Translations under genes and position numbers: made by a program
Assembly: GCA_938075305.1 (NCBI GenBank)
Contig: CALJGV010000010.1
Span: 451,308-515,307, forward strand
Source: an uncultured bacterium
GTDB taxonomy: Bacteria > Planctomycetota > UBA1135 > GCA-002686595
Reading direction: 5' to 3'
DNA length: 64,000 nt
Shown here: one piece after another, positions 32,492-42,287 of the stretch
How positions within the stretch are numbered: position 1 is the first letter of the stretch
Layout: every line of letters starts with the position of its first letter
Notes under the pieces: generated by a model
What the model was told of the DNA's origin: nothing
What the model saw: the letters and a program-made list of their open reading frames with translations, nothing else
Databases searched by the model: none

Positions 32492-34234
32492 ATGACAGAC
32501 ACCGTCGAACAGACGATCAAGCTCCTCGTTGATGAGGGTCGCCCCAAGGGCTTCCTCACCTACGCCGAGATGTCGAAGCTCATGGAGGACCAGTTCCTCC
32601 CCCCCGACAAGATGGACCAGGTGTTCATCGGCCTCGAGGACGCCGGCGTCGACGTGGTCGACGACAACGACACCGAGGTCAGCAGCGACGTGACCGTGAA
32701 GACCACGACGGACGCCAAGGCGTCGGTCGCCGCGGTCGCCGCCAAGGCGCTCCAGGACGCGGGTAAGGTCAGCGTCGCCGAGAAGATCGACGACCCGGTC
32801 CGGATGTATCTGACGCAGATGGGGGAGATCCCGCTGCTGACGCGCCCGGAGGAGATCCGCCTCGCCAAGCGGATCGAGGTGACCCGCAAGCGGTTCCGCA
32901 AGTACTGCATGGGCTCGGGCGTCTGCATGGACGTGTCCCTCGCGACCCTGCACGAGGTTCAGGCGGGCAACCTCGCGTTCGACCGGACGCTCAAGGTCAA
33001 CCCCAACCCCAAGCCGGACGACGATCCCAAGATCGTCGAGACCCTGGGCAAGCCTCGCCTCGCGAAGCGCCTGCCGCTCAATGTGACCACGATCGAGCGC
33101 CTGATGGTGCAGAGCCGCGAGGAGTACAAGGTGCTCATGCTCGGCAAGCTCTCCGAGGAGGAGCGCTCGGCCGCGCTGAAGCAGTTCCAGCGCACCCGCC
33201 GCAAGCTCATCATCCTGATCGAGGAGTGCCACCTTCAGATCAAGAAGGTCCGCCCCTACATCGAGGTCCTCGAGGAGCACGAGCGCGAGCTGCGCTCCGT
33301 CGAGCGCAAGCTCGAGCAGTTCGAGAAGGCCGGGAAGGAGGACGCGGACGGCGCCCTCGAGCTCCGCGAGCGCCTGAACGACATCGAGCTCGCCGCGCTC
33401 GAGCCCATGTCGGGCCTCAAGCGCCGCGCCCACCTCGCCCGCTTCCACTACGCGGAGTACGAGGAGGCCAAGCGCCTGCTCTCCAGCGGTAACCTGCGCC
33501 TGGTGGTCTCCATCGCGAAGAAGTACCGCAACCGCGGGCTCTCCTTCCTCGACCTCATCCAGGAGGGCAACACCGGCCTGATGAAGGCCGTCGAGAAGTA
33601 CGAGTACCGTCGTGGTTACAAGTTCTCCACCTACGCCACCTGGTGGATCCGTCAGGCCATCACCCGCTCGATCGCCGACCAGGCGCGGACCATCCGCATC
33701 CCGGTCCACATGATCGAGACGATGAGCAAGCTGCGGAACGTCACCAAGAAGCTCGTCCAGGCCAAGGGCCGGGAGCCGAGCGTCGAGGAGGTCGCCGAGG
33801 CCACGGGGATCACCGTGGACGAGGCGAAGCGGGTGATGAAGATCAGCAAGCACCCCATCAGCCTCGACCGGCCCATCGGCGAGTCCGACGACAGCTACTT
33901 CGGTGACTTCATCGAGGACGAGTCGGCCGAGAGCCCCCTCCAGGCCGCCGGCCAGGAGATGCTCAAGGAGCGGATCGACGACGTGCTCTCGACTCTCACC
34001 TTCCGGGAGCGCGAGATCATCAAGCTCCGCTACGGCATCGGCGACGGCTACACCTACACCCTCGAGGAGGTGGGCCGGATCTTCCGGGTCACCCGCGAGC
34101 GGGTGCGGCAGATCGAGGCCAAGGCGGTCCGCAAGCTGCGCCACCCGGTCCGGGCGCGCCAGCTGGCGAGCTTCCTGGACGGCATCCAGATCCCGGACGA
34201 CGCGGAGTACGAGCTCGGCGGCAAGTCCGAGTGA
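32492..34234 (+). CDS. rpoD: Primary sigma factor (sigma-70, RpoD)
   Basis: The 580-residue protein has region 1.1-like sequence ([19 protein letters not shown]) and region 1.2 ([22 protein letters not shown]). A charged non-conserved insert of about 220 residues follows. Region 2 has [20 protein letters not shown] and the -10-binding [15 protein letters not shown]. Region 3 and region 4 ([20 protein letters not shown]) complete it. It directs RNA polymerase to vegetative promoters. Upstream in-frame sequence from 32342 is Pro/Arg-rich and non-conserved, so ATG 32492 is chosen. The 265-base gap from dnaG is C-rich. A perfect 14-bp stem-loop ends the unit. The two clean tRNA promoters here show its preference (TTGASS-17-TASATT). 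Confidence 0.96.
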   Translation: MTDTVEQTIKLLVDEGRPKGFLTYAEMSKLMEDQFLPPDKMDQVFIGLEDAGVDVVDDNDTEVSSDVTVKTTTDAKASVAAVAAKALQDAGKVSVAEKIDDPVRMYLTQMGEIPLLTRPEEIRLAKRIEVTRKRFRKYCMGSGVCMDVSLATLHEVQAGNLAFDRTLKVNPNPKPDDDPKIVETLGKPRLAKRLPLNVTTIERLMVQSREEYKVLMLGKLSEEERSAALKQFQRTRRKLIILIEECHLQIKKVRPYIEVLEEHERELRSVERKLEQFEKAGKEDADGALELRERLNDIELAALEPMSGLKRRAHLARFHYAEYEEAKRLLSSGNLRLVVSIAKKYRNRGLSFLDLIQEGNTGLMKAVEKYEYRRGYKFSTYATWWIRQAITRSIADQARTIRIPVHMIETMSKLRNVTKKLVQAKGREPSVEEVAEATGITVDEAKRVMKISKHPISLDRPIGESDDSYFGDFIEDESAESPLQAAGQEMLKERIDDVLSTLTFREREIIKLRYGIGDGYTYTLEEVGRIFRVTRERVRQIEAKAVRKLRHPVRARQLASFLDGIQIPDDAEYELGGKSE

Positions 34235-34274
34235 CCGTGGGAGGGACGCTTCGGCGGCCCCTACCCCGGCTCCT

Positions 34275-34317
34275 GAGAGCGGCCCGCCGCGCCCCCTGGG
34301 CGAGGCGGGCCGCTCTC
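34275..34317 (+). terminator. Stem-loop downstream of rpoD
   Basis: GAGAGCGGCCCGCC (34275-34288) is an exact inverted repeat of GGCGGGCCGCTCTC (34304-34317) with a 15-base loop. No T-run follows. Its place 40 bases after the rpoD stop suggests a terminator. Confidence 0.62.
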
Positions 34318-34469
34318 ATGTCGATGGGCGGCTACCCCTCCCGGCGACCGCGGGCCGCCGTGCTCGGCTCGGTTCCCCGGCGCGGAGGGACTTTCGGGCC
34401 CACCCTGGGGAGGTCGCGGCGCTATCCTCTCTGGCCCAGGCCCCCCGCTGATCCCCTCACCAAGTACTG

Positions 34470-35177
34470 ATGAACCCCGTCCTCCGTTCGCTGCTCAATC
34501 TTCAGGAAGTCGACCGCGACATCTTCAAGGTGGAATCGGAGCTGGAGCGGCTCCCCAAGGAGCTGGCTCAGCGGGTCGAGGCCCTCGAGCTTCGCAAGGT
34601 CCAGCTGGATGAGAAGCGCGGCGAGGTCATGGAGCTGCGCGCGGCCATCAAGGAGATCGAGCACGCCACGGTGGGGATGCGCCAGCGCCTCAAGAAGCTC
34701 GAGCACGAGTCCTCCACGGGCACCGCCGACGCGGCCCTCATCGCGAGCTACCAGCACGAGATGCGCAACATCAAGCGCAACACGAGCCAGGCGGAGGACG
34801 ACGGGCTGAAGCGGGTCGCCCGGGCGGACCAGATCGAGGAGGAGATCGTCGCCCTGGAGAAGCAGCTCCTGGACGATCACGAGGCGCACCAGGAGTTCGA
34901 GAAGAACGTGGGGGCGGAGACCGCCGCCGCCCAGGCGAAGCTCGCCGAGCTCCAGGCGGACCGCGGCACGCGCTCCGCGGAGGGCATCCCGCCGGCGAGC
35001 CTCGAGGTCTACCGCGGCCTGCTGAAGACCCGGGACGGCGAGGCCCTCGCCGAGCTGGGAGACGGCCTCTGCGAGGGGTGCTTCGTCAACCTGCCCAAGA
35101 ACATCGTGGTGCGGCTGGCGCGCGGGACCGAGCTGGTCCAGTGCCCCTCCTGCGACCGGATCCTCTACAACTACTGA
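34470..35177 (+). CDS. Coiled-coil protein with C-terminal C4 zinc ribbon
   Basis: The 235-residue protein opens MNPVLRSLLNLQEVDRDIF. It is almost entirely a long coiled coil to about residue 175, then ends in a zinc-ribbon with paired cysteines (CEGCFVNLP and CPSCDRILYNY). This is the common bacterial zf-RING_7 (DUF164-like) family. Members are nucleic-acid- or membrane-associated helical-hairpin proteins of unsettled function. It is transcribed alone: a TATCCT at 34423-34428 could be its -10, and the radical SAM gene converges 55 bases later. Family call is confident, role is not. Confidence 0.82.
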   Translation: MNPVLRSLLNLQEVDRDIFKVESELERLPKELAQRVEALELRKVQLDEKRGEVMELRAAIKEIEHATVGMRQRLKKLEHESSTGTADAALIASYQHEMRNIKRNTSQAEDDGLKRVARADQIEEEIVALEKQLLDDHEAHQEFEKNVGAETAAAQAKLAELQADRGTRSAEGIPPASLEVYRGLLKTRDGEALAELGDGLCEGCFVNLPKNIVVRLARGTELVQCPSCDRILYNY

Positions 35178-35232
35178 GGGACCTCTCGGGCCTGGGCCCC
35201 AGGGCTCCGGACATCGATCCTCAGGACACCGG

Positions 35233-36189
35233 TCAGGCGCTCGGCCCGAGCTCCGTGGCGCACCGCGCGCCCTGGCGTGCGCCGCGGCGGGTGAGCTCGG
35301 CGGCGAGGCGCTCGCGGATCTCGTTCTTGTAGACGTCCCATCTGGGCGCGATGCGCTTCTCGAGGGGCGCGTCGCCGGTGACGCGGTGCAGCACCTGGTC
35401 CGGGTGGAGGCGCTCCACGAAGTCCGTCAACCACTGGACGTACTCCTCGGCCTCGAGGACGGAGAGCTCGCCCTTGCGGTACTGGTGCGCCATCTGGGTC
35501 TTCTCGAGGACCATGAGGTTGTGCACCTTGACGCCCGCCACCCGGGACCTGGCCAGGGCGTCGGCGGTGGCCCGCGCGCCCTCCCGCCCGTCGCCGGGCA
35601 AGCCGAGGATGGCGTGACCCACCACCAGGAGGTCCGCCCCGTGGGCCCGCTCCGCGGCGTCGTGGAACTCCTCCAGGGTGTGGAGCCGATTGATGTCGAG
35701 GAGCACCTGATCGTTGGCGGATTCGAGGCCCAGCTCCAGCCAGACGTCGGTGACCTCGCGCAGGCGGGCGAGGGCCGCGAGGGTGTCCTCTGGGATGCAG
35801 TCCGGGCGGGTCGCCACCGAGACCCCGACCACCGGGCTCCCAGGCGCCTCCACGGCCGGGCGCAGGGCCTCGAGGACCTCCTCGAAGCGAGCGCCGTCCA
35901 CGTAGGTGTTCGAATAGCTCTGCAGGTAGGCGATGGCCCCGACCCCGTCGCCGCGGCGCGCGATCCGCGTCAGGCCCTCCTCCAGCTGGGCGGCGAGGCT
36001 GGCGCCCCCCTTGAGGGCGCCCGTCCCCGAGCCCTCGACGTCGCAGTAGGTGCAGCCCCCGAATCCCTTGGTCCCGTCGCGGTTCGGGCACGTGGACCCG
36101 GCGTCCAGGGCCACCCGGTACACGGGGCGGCCGTAGCGCTCCTTCAGCCACGGTGCGAAGCTGCGGAAGGGAATCGAGGTGGAGGTCAT
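35233..36189 (-). CDS. Radical SAM protein, TIGR01212 (YhcC-like) family
   Basis: The 318-residue protein has the unusual radical-SAM cysteine cluster STCPNRDGTKGFGGCTYCD, in which the first cysteine is far from the C-x2-C pair, typical of TIGR01212 proteins. AYLQSYSNTYVDG, VVGVSVATRPDCIPE, VWLELGLESAND and HAILGLPGDGRE follow, then the HNLMVLEKTQMAHQY segment. It should bind a 4Fe-4S cluster and cleave S-adenosylmethionine; relatives are linked to tRNA or rRNA modification, but the substrate is unknown. The ATG at 36189 is 7 bases from a minus-strand TAGCAT. The gene is divergent from selB. Confidence 0.86.
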   Translation of the reverse strand: MTSTSIPFRSFAPWLKERYGRPVYRVALDAGSTCPNRDGTKGFGGCTYCDVEGSGTGALKGGASLAAQLEEGLTRIARRGDGVGAIAYLQSYSNTYVDGARFEEVLEALRPAVEAPGSPVVGVSVATRPDCIPEDTLAALARLREVTDVWLELGLESANDQVLLDINRLHTLEEFHDAAERAHGADLLVVGHAILGLPGDGREGARATADALARSRVAGVKVHNLMVLEKTQMAHQYRKGELSVLEAEEYVQWLTDFVERLHPDQVLHRVTGDAPLEKRIAPRWDVYKNEIRERLAAELTRRGARQGARCATELGPSA

Positions 36190-36196
36190 CGCTCAG

Positions 36197-36202
36197 ATGC
36201 TA
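36197..36202 (-). promoter_or_regulatory. Candidate -10 hexamer for a leaderless radical SAM mRNA
   Basis: On the minus strand TAGCAT ends 7 bases before the ATG at 36189. The same bases, read on the plus strand, contain an ATG that could be mistaken for the selB start. Confidence 0.42.
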
Positions 36203-36253
36203 CGCCGCGGCGCCCTGAGCGATAACATCCGGCCCAGCAACCTCGCGCTCGCC

Positions 36254-38170
36254 TTGGATATTCAACCCATCGTCGTCGGAACCGCTGGTCACATCGACCA
36301 CGGCAAGTCCACCCTCGTGAACGCCCTCACCGGGATCGATCCCGACCGTTGGGCCGAGGAGAAGGAGCGGGGGATGACCATTGACCTGGGCTTCGCCCGG
36401 TTCGAGCTGCCCGACGGCCGGCGGGTCGGCATCGTCGACGTGCCGGGGCACGAGCGCTTCATCCGCAACATGGTGGCGGGCGCCACGGGCATCGACCTTG
36501 TGGTCCTGGTCGTCGCCGCGGACGACGGGGTGATGCCCCAGACGCGCGAGCACCTCGCGATCATGCAGCTGCTCGGGGTCGAGCGCGGCTTCGTGGCGCT
36601 CACCAAGGTCGACATGGTCGACCCGGACATGGTGGAGCTGGCCGAGGAGGACGTGCGGGAGGCGGTCGACGGGACCTTCCTGGAGGGGGCTCCGATCCTG
36701 CAGGTCTCTGCCATCACAGGGGAGGGCATGGATGAGCTGCGGGCCCTGGTCGCGGAGCTCGCCGCCTCCGCGGAGCCCCGCTCCTCCGAGGGCGTCTTCC
36801 GGATGCCGATCCAGCGCGTCTTCACGGCGCGCGGCTTCGGGACGATCCTCACGGGCATCCCGGTGTCGGGGTCGGTCGCGGTGGGCGACGTGGTCGAGAT
36901 CCTGCCCGGCGGCCAGAAGGGCAAGCTGCGCGGGATCCAGGCGTACCACGAGAGCGCCAAGGTAGCCCGGGCGGGGCACTCGACCGCCCTCAACGTCGCG
37001 GACGTGGAGCACCACGAGATCGAACGCGGGCACGTGGTGGCCGCGCCCGGCTTCTTCAAGCCCCAGACCATGGTCGGCGCGAACCTGACGGCGCTCAAGT
37101 CGTCGGGCCTGGCTGTCACCAACCGCATGCAGGTGCGGGTCCACACCGGTACGGCCGACGCCGTGGGGGAGGTCGTGCTCCTGGACGCCGATGAGATCGC
37201 GCCCGGCGAGACCGGCCTCGTGCAGTTTCGCATGGAGCACCCGCTGGTCTGCGCGCCGGGCGACCGCTTCGTCCTGCGCCTCGCGTCGCCGGTGATCACC
37301 CTGGGCGGCGGAGCGATCCTGGAGGAGAGCCGCTACCGGCTGAAGCGCTTCAAGCACTTCGTGATCGAGGAGCTCGAGCGGCAGGCGGCGAGCCTCGGCT
37401 CCACGGAGGCCCTGCTCGAGGCTCACCTCGCGCGGGCTCCGGAACGGTGGGCCTCCGTGGAGGAGCTGTCCCAGTCCCTCAAGCGATCGAGGGGCGAGAC
37501 GGAGGAGTTCCTGCGCGGGCTCGAGGCCGAGACCAAGGCGAGCCCCCTGGCGTCCGGGCAGCGTTGGATCCACGCCGACACGCTCGAGCTTTGCCTCTCC
37601 AGCCTGCGCGATGAGCTCACGGGGTGGTTCGACCGGAACCCCATGCGCGGGCGCATGGACGTGCGTGACCTCAGGAGCGCGCTCTCCATGGACAAGGGGC
37701 TCGTGTCCGAGCTCCTCCAGCGTGAGGAGGCCGAGGGCCGCGTCGTCCTGGAGTCGGGCGGCATGATTGCCCTCGCTGGCCGCGAGGTCGCCCTGGACCC
37801 CGCTCAGGCCAAGCTACGCGGGGAGATCCTCGGGCGCATGGTGGCGGGTAGGCTGCAGCCGCCGTCGCCCGACGAGCTCGCTGAACAGATCGGTGCAGCG
37901 CGGGGTGAGGTGGACACCGTGCTTCAGCTCTGCGTGGACGAGGGATCCATCGAGCGGGTGGGGGGCGAGCTCTTCATGGCGGCCGAGATCATGGCCGAGG
38001 CGCGTGAGGCGGTGACCTCCAACTGCGAGCGCAACGGTCACCTCGAGATCCCCGAGCTCCGCGACGCGCTCCAGTCCACGCGGAAGTTCCTGATCCCCCT
38101 GCTCGAGCACTTCGACACCGAGGGGCTGACCCTCCGTCAGGCCGGGCGTCGGGTCCTGAAGCGCCGCTGA
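36254..38170 (+). CDS. selB: Selenocysteine-specific translation elongation factor
   Basis: From TTG 36254 the protein has 638 residues. The GTPase domain starts at once ([20 protein letters not shown]) with G3 [12 protein letters not shown] and G4 [10 protein letters not shown]-Tu-like domains 2 and 3 follow ([38 protein letters not shown]). The C-terminal 270 residues form winged-helix repeats that bind the SECIS hairpin. SelB brings Sec-tRNA to in-frame UGA codons. A TAACAT at 36223-36228 fits a promoter just upstream; the earlier ATG 36197 coincides with the divergent -10 and adds non-conserved residues. No selA, tRNA-Sec or obvious selenoprotein is in this window. Confidence 0.89.
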   Translation: MDIQPIVVGTAGHIDHGKSTLVNALTGIDPDRWAEEKERGMTIDLGFARFELPDGRRVGIVDVPGHERFIRNMVAGATGIDLVVLVVAADDGVMPQTREHLAIMQLLGVERGFVALTKVDMVDPDMVELAEEDVREAVDGTFLEGAPILQVSAITGEGMDELRALVAELAASAEPRSSEGVFRMPIQRVFTARGFGTILTGIPVSGSVAVGDVVEILPGGQKGKLRGIQAYHESAKVARAGHSTALNVADVEHHEIERGHVVAAPGFFKPQTMVGANLTALKSSGLAVTNRMQVRVHTGTADAVGEVVLLDADEIAPGETGLVQFRMEHPLVCAPGDRFVLRLASPVITLGGGAILEESRYRLKRFKHFVIEELERQAASLGSTEALLEAHLARAPERWASVEELSQSLKRSRGETEEFLRGLEAETKASPLASGQRWIHADTLELCLSSLRDELTGWFDRNPMRGRMDVRDLRSALSMDKGLVSELLQREEAEGRVVLESGGMIALAGREVALDPAQAKLRGEILGRMVAGRLQPPSPDELAEQIGAARGEVDTVLQLCVDEGSIERVGGELFMAAEIMAEAREAVTSNCERNGHLEIPELRDALQSTRKFLIPLLEHFDTEGLTLRQAGRRVLKRR

Positions 38171-38526
38171 TCCTCGCGGGGGAGGAGCCTCCCCGCGCCT
38201 GAGTTGTTCACGGTGGTGGGGCGGTAGCGCGAAGGTGCTGTGCCCGGGCGCGACGGCGCAGGCCCGCGGGGGCCACGCCCCACCCGAAGGGGCACAGGGG
38301 TGAAGCAGGCGCACGGAGGCGGAAGATCTTTCGGGGTGCGGCCCGGCGCCGGCGTCGAGGGTTCTGCGGAGGGCGTCCCGGACCGGGACATCGGGGACCT
38401 GCGAATCGCCCCGTTATCCAAAGGGTCCGCCGCGCAGGGGTCGATACGCCCTTTGTTCGCGTCCCTGCCAGGTACCAGGCCGAGGGCGACGATCTTTCCC
38501 CAGCTTGCAAGCCATTCGTATCTGTG
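38171..38526. other. 356-base intergenic region between selB and the large acidic protein gene
   Basis: It holds the stem-loop at 38175-38197 and a nested GC-rich structure at 38238-38297, where CTGTGCCC pairs with GGGCACAG. The last 40 bases are less GC-rich (TTTCCC at 38495, GTATCT at 38518-38523) and may hold a promoter. I looked for a tRNA-Sec gene here and found none. Confidence 0.4.
38175..38197 (+). terminator. Stem-loop after selB
   Basis: CGCGGGGGAGG pairs with CCTCCCCGCG around a three-base loop, with one bulged G, four bases after the selB stop. There is no T-run. Confidence 0.42.
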
Positions 38527-41500
38527 ATGTCGGAAGACTCGAACCTGCCCACGCCGCCGCCCTCTCCGGAAGAACGCCCTGTTCAGCCCGAGGCAGAGAG
38601 CTTCGATGGAGGCCTCGATGGGGACTCCTGGCTGCTCGACGTCGGCCCTGAGCCCGGCACCGAGTACGAGGAGCACGAGTCGGTTCCCGCCTTGCCCCTC
38701 GACTGGGATGAGGGCGCGCCGAGCGCCGAGTGGCAGCAAGGGGCCGAGGCCCCCGCGGCTCCGCCTGCCATCGCGGAGGGCTTCGAGGTGTTCGAGGAGT
38801 CCGAGGCCTACGGCGAGGCCCCCTACGGCTACGAGGAATTCGGGGACGGTGGTGAGACCTCCTTCATCGAACCGGCCCCTCGTTCCCGTCCGATGGTGGA
38901 GGCGATCCTCCCCGGAACGCTCGCCATGCTCCTCTCCTTCGCGGGCATCGCGGTGTGGAGCTTCCTGCGGACCCCCGTCTCCTTCAACGAGAACGTGGAG
39001 CTGGCGCGCAGCGAGCACGAGATTCACTTCACGCCCGACGATGAAGTCGAGCTCGCCAAGCCCCTTCAGCTCCCCTCCACCGGCCCCGCCGACGACCGCG
39101 TCGCGGGCTGGATGGAGCTCGGACAGACCGCGAGTGACCTGAGCGAGCCCGATGAACTCGGGTACGTCTCCAGCGCCGCCGATGACGAGGCGAGCTACGC
39201 CTCGGTGCCCACGGGGGCCGAGGGCGCCGTGGTGACCACCGTGGAGCCGGTGACGCTCGAGGAGCAAGAGACCCGCCCGGAGCCCACCCCCGAGGCCACG
39301 ACGGTCCTCGAGGTTCTCGGCGCTGCCGAGCCCGTCGCCGCCGAACCGGCCGCGCCCGAGGCGATGGTCACCGTGGTGGCCGTCGAGGACCCGGAGGTGG
39401 CGCCCGCCGTCGAGCCTGGCGCCGCCGAGCCCGAGGCGGTCGCGACGCTGGAGCCCATGGTGGAGCCCGTGGAAGTGCCCGCCGAGGAGACCGCTGCGGC
39501 GCCCGTGGAGGAGACCCCCGCCACCGGCAGCCTGCAAGAGTTCGTCCGCGACGTCGCCGGCTGGGGTGCTGTGGCGGTGGAGCTGGCGGCCGAGTCCGAC
39601 GCCGCGGCGCTCCCCGAGGGTGTCGACCCGGTCGCGGAGCTGTCCCCGTCCGGGAGCGATGCGACTCCCGAGACCATCGCACCGCGCCCCTTCCAGGGAC
39701 CGGGCTGCGTGGCCGCGCCCCTCGAGTTGATGAGCGACGGCCCCCTGGAACAGGTGGCGGTCGCCGACGCGCCGGAGGCCGAGGGCGAGAGCGCTCCCGG
39801 GCCGGAGACTGGGGCCGAGACCGAGCCCAAGACCGAACCCGGGGCCTTCACGCCTGGCTGGCTCATGGCCCTCGTCGCCCCCGCCGCGCCCGGGGCCGAG
39901 GTGGCCACCGTGGACGCCCCGACCGTCGCTCAGCTCAGCCTCCCCGAGCCCGAGGTGGACACCGTCATCGAGGAGCCGGCGGTCGCGCCGGAGCCCTTCG
40001 ACTGGACCGAGTGGACTTGGGGCCCGGAGGTCGCCATGTCCGCGGTCGAACTCCCCGAGGTCGAGGAGCCCTACGAGCCCAGGGTCGTGGAGATCGAGGT
40101 CCTCGACGCGGTCGAGGACGGGGTCGCCACGCTGGCGGAGCCCACCATCGAGCAGGCCGCCCTCCCGGAGGAGAGCCTCCTCGCCGGGGCGCCGGAGGCC
40201 GAAGCCCCCTTCACCGTCGTCTTCTTCACCGAGGCGCCGACCGCTGAGGCGCCGGTCACGGAGACCCCCGTGACCGAGGCCATCGGCGTCGCCGCCATCG
40301 GGTGGCCGTCGGACTGGCCGAGCCCCTGGACATCGGAGGCCCCCGCATCCGAGTGGACGCCCGAGCCGGCCCAGGAGCCGATGCCCACCCAGGTCGTCGA
40401 GGCGATCGAGCCCGTGGAAGAGGCGGTCACCGACGAGGTCGCCGCGGCCGAGTTCACCGGCTTCGAGGAGGCCCCGACCGGGCAGGCTGAGGTGCCGGCT
40501 CCGGCGACCCTGGCCGAGCCCATGGTCGAGGTCGCGGCGATCCCCGAGGAGCCGTTCGACGGAGAGGATCCTGCGGCCACGGTCGTGAGCGAGGAGCCCG
40601 CCTTCGAGGAGACCCAACTCGACGAGCTCGCCAGCGCTGATCCGGTCACCGACGGCCCCATGCCCGAAGAGAACGCCGCCCCCGAGCCGGCGGCCCAGGA
40701 GCCGATGGTGGAGGTCGCTGCTGCAGAGCCGCCGCCTGTCCCGCAGATGGACCGGGACGAGACCTCGGTCGAGGCTCCCTCCCTCACAGCCATCGGCTGG
40801 CCGTCCGACTGGCCCATGGCCTGGGTCAACGAGCCCGTTCAGGTCGCAGAGCCGGAGGCGGTCGCCGCGGCGGAGATCCCCGAGGGGACCCCTGGCGAGG
40901 TCGATGGCGTCGAGTCCACCCCCGAGCCCTGGACCGTCGCCGAGGTGATCACCGAGCCGCAGGCCACCGAGGTCACCGCTGCTCCCGAGGAGGCTGCCGA
41001 GCCCGCGCCCGCCGCCGAGCTCCTGGCCACGGCGGAAGAGACCACCACGGTCACGGAGGAGGTGGGCGATGAGGTCATGAGCGGTTCCGAGGAGGGCGAG
41101 GCCTTCGAGGTCGTTGCGCCTGTTGAGGAGACCCTCGCTGACGTGGCCCCGGAGGTCGTGGACCCGGTCACCGAGCTGGCTGCCGCGGAGTCCGCGGAGG
41201 TCACGGTCCCGGCGCCCCTGGCGGAGCCTGACGGAGACGTCGCCCAGGCGGCGGCACCGGAGGAAGCCGAGGAGCCGTCAGAGGTCGCCATGGTGGTGCC
41301 TACCCTGCCGGAGTTCGCCCCCGTCCTCCTGCCCCCGTCACCGGACCTGGTGAGCGACCTCCACGCTGACCTCTCTGGCGACGACCGCGCGGCCGAGCGG
41401 GGAAGCGCGCCAGCTGGCTTCGAGGTCGCGGCCTCGATCCCCGCCGCCGCCATGGAAGGGACGGTGGAGACCGAGTTCGAGAGCGTCTCGAGCGCCGGCG

Positions 41501-42048
41501 CCATCGCCCAGCAGGAGGTCGCCGTGGAGGTGGTCGGGAGCCTCGCTGAAGAGGCACCCACGCGCCGTCGCCGGCAGCTCCTGCAGCGGGTCGAGGACGA
41601 GCGCTACTGGCGCTTCAAGAGCGTCCCAAGCCGCAAGTTCAACGACGAGAGCATGGTCTTCACCCCGAACGTCGGCAACGTCCGCGTGGTGCTCAAGGGG
41701 GGCGAGGCCTTCGACGGCCGACTCCACTCGGTGGGGCAGGGCAAGATCATGCTCGATACGAAGATGGGGCGCATGGCCGTGGACGCCAGGCGCGCGGACC
41801 GGGTGGACCGGATCACCGACGACCGGAGCGTGCTCCGTGGGCCCGCGACGACGACCTCCACGTCCGGCCTGAAGCGCGTCAAGGTCCGCACCGACGGCGG
41901 CGTCTTCTACGGTCACCTCGTGTCCAGGGAGGGCAAGCGGGTCACGATCCTGATGGACGAGGGCTTCCGCATCACCCTCGAGAGTGACGACGTCACCGAG
42001 GCCGCCGACCGCCGCAGCGGGCGCCTGCGGAGAGTGGACGAGCGCTGA
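38527..42048 (+). CDS. Giant acidic single-pass protein with two C-terminal Sm/SH3-like barrels
   Basis: The 1173-residue protein is not a family I recognise. Residues 1-120 are acidic. One membrane segment lies at about 128-150 (LPGTLAMLLSFAGIAVWSF). About 880 residues of Glu/Pro/Ala/Val low-complexity sequence follow, with two copies of AIGWPSDWP (40294-40320 and 40789-40815). An RRRRQ stretch precedes a compact end with two similar beta-rich units: NVRVVLKGGEAFDGRLHSV (about 1047-1096) and RVKVRTDGGVFYGHLVS (about 1116-1158). These resemble LSm/SH3-type barrels. The frame is real: codon phase holds across 3.5 kb. It may be a spacer-type envelope protein placing a binding domain far from the membrane; topology and function are inferred. 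Confidence 0.65.
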   Translation: MSEDSNLPTPPPSPEERPVQPEAESFDGGLDGDSWLLDVGPEPGTEYEEHESVPALPLDWDEGAPSAEWQQGAEAPAAPPAIAEGFEVFEESEAYGEAPYGYEEFGDGGETSFIEPAPRSRPMVEAILPGTLAMLLSFAGIAVWSFLRTPVSFNENVELARSEHEIHFTPDDEVELAKPLQLPSTGPADDRVAGWMELGQTASDLSEPDELGYVSSAADDEASYASVPTGAEGAVVTTVEPVTLEEQETRPEPTPEATTVLEVLGAAEPVAAEPAAPEAMVTVVAVEDPEVAPAVEPGAAEPEAVATLEPMVEPVEVPAEETAAAPVEETPATGSLQEFVRDVAGWGAVAVELAAESDAAALPEGVDPVAELSPSGSDATPETIAPRPFQGPGCVAAPLELMSDGPLEQVAVADAPEAEGESAPGPETGAETEPKTEPGAFTPGWLMALVAPAAPGAEVATVDAPTVAQLSLPEPEVDTVIEEPAVAPEPFDWTEWTWGPEVAMSAVELPEVEEPYEPRVVEIEVLDAVEDGVATLAEPTIEQAALPEESLLAGAPEAEAPFTVVFFTEAPTAEAPVTETPVTEAIGVAAIGWPSDWPSPWTSEAPASEWTPEPAQEPMPTQVVEAIEPVEEAVTDEVAAAEFTGFEEAPTGQAEVPAPATLAEPMVEVAAIPEEPFDGEDPAATVVSEEPAFEETQLDELASADPVTDGPMPEENAAPEPAAQEPMVEVAAAEPPPVPQMDRDETSVEAPSLTAIGWPSDWPMAWVNEPVQVAEPEAVAAAEIPEGTPGEVDGVESTPEPWTVAEVITEPQATEVTAAPEEAAEPAPAAELLATAEETTTVTEEVGDEVMSGSEEGEAFEVVAPVEETLADVAPEVVDPVTELAAAESAEVTVPAPLAEPDGDVAQAAAPEEAEEPSEVAMVVPTLPEFAPVLLPPSPDLVSDLHADLSGDDRAAERGSAPAGFEVAASIPAAAMEGTVETEFESVSSAGAIAQQEVAVEVVGSLAEEAPTRRRRQLLQRVEDERYWRFKSVPSRKFNDESMVFTPNVGNVRVVLKGGEAFDGRLHSVGQGKIMLDTKMGRMAVDARRADRVDRITDDRSVLRGPATTTSTSGLKRVKVRTDGGVFYGHLVSREGKRVTILMDEGFRITLESDDVTEAADRRSGRLRRVDER

Positions 42049-42096
42049 GCCCCGGCCGGGGAACGACGGTGACGCTCGACGTCGCCCACTTCGCTC

Positions 42097-42133
42097 AGGG
42101 AGGCCCCTGCGTCGACGACGCGGGGGCCTCCCT
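42097..42133 (+). terminator. 18-bp stem-loop after the large acidic protein gene
   Basis: AGGGAGGCCCCTGCGTCG (42097-42114) pairs with CGACGCGGGGGCCTCCCT (42116-42133) with a single T-G mismatch. It lies 48 bases after the stop codon. It is the longest hairpin in the window; a T-run is absent. Confidence 0.68.
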
Positions 42134-42287
42134 GCGTTCGTGGGAAGTGGCAGGCAGGCGGAGGGCCCCCTTGGTGAGGCTGGAGGAGGCCCTCCGATGG
42201 TGCTGGTGGAGACTGTGTAGCGAGGCGGGTCGGGGGCACTAAGCTCTCCAAAGGCCCCGCGCCAATTCCCTCGCGCCGCTCCCGATC

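Noticed and set aside
38328..38420. GGAAGATC-starting stretch near selB as a tRNA-Sec gene
   Set aside because: Only the first bases resemble the acceptor arm; there is no TCA anticodon loop or matching 3' arm.
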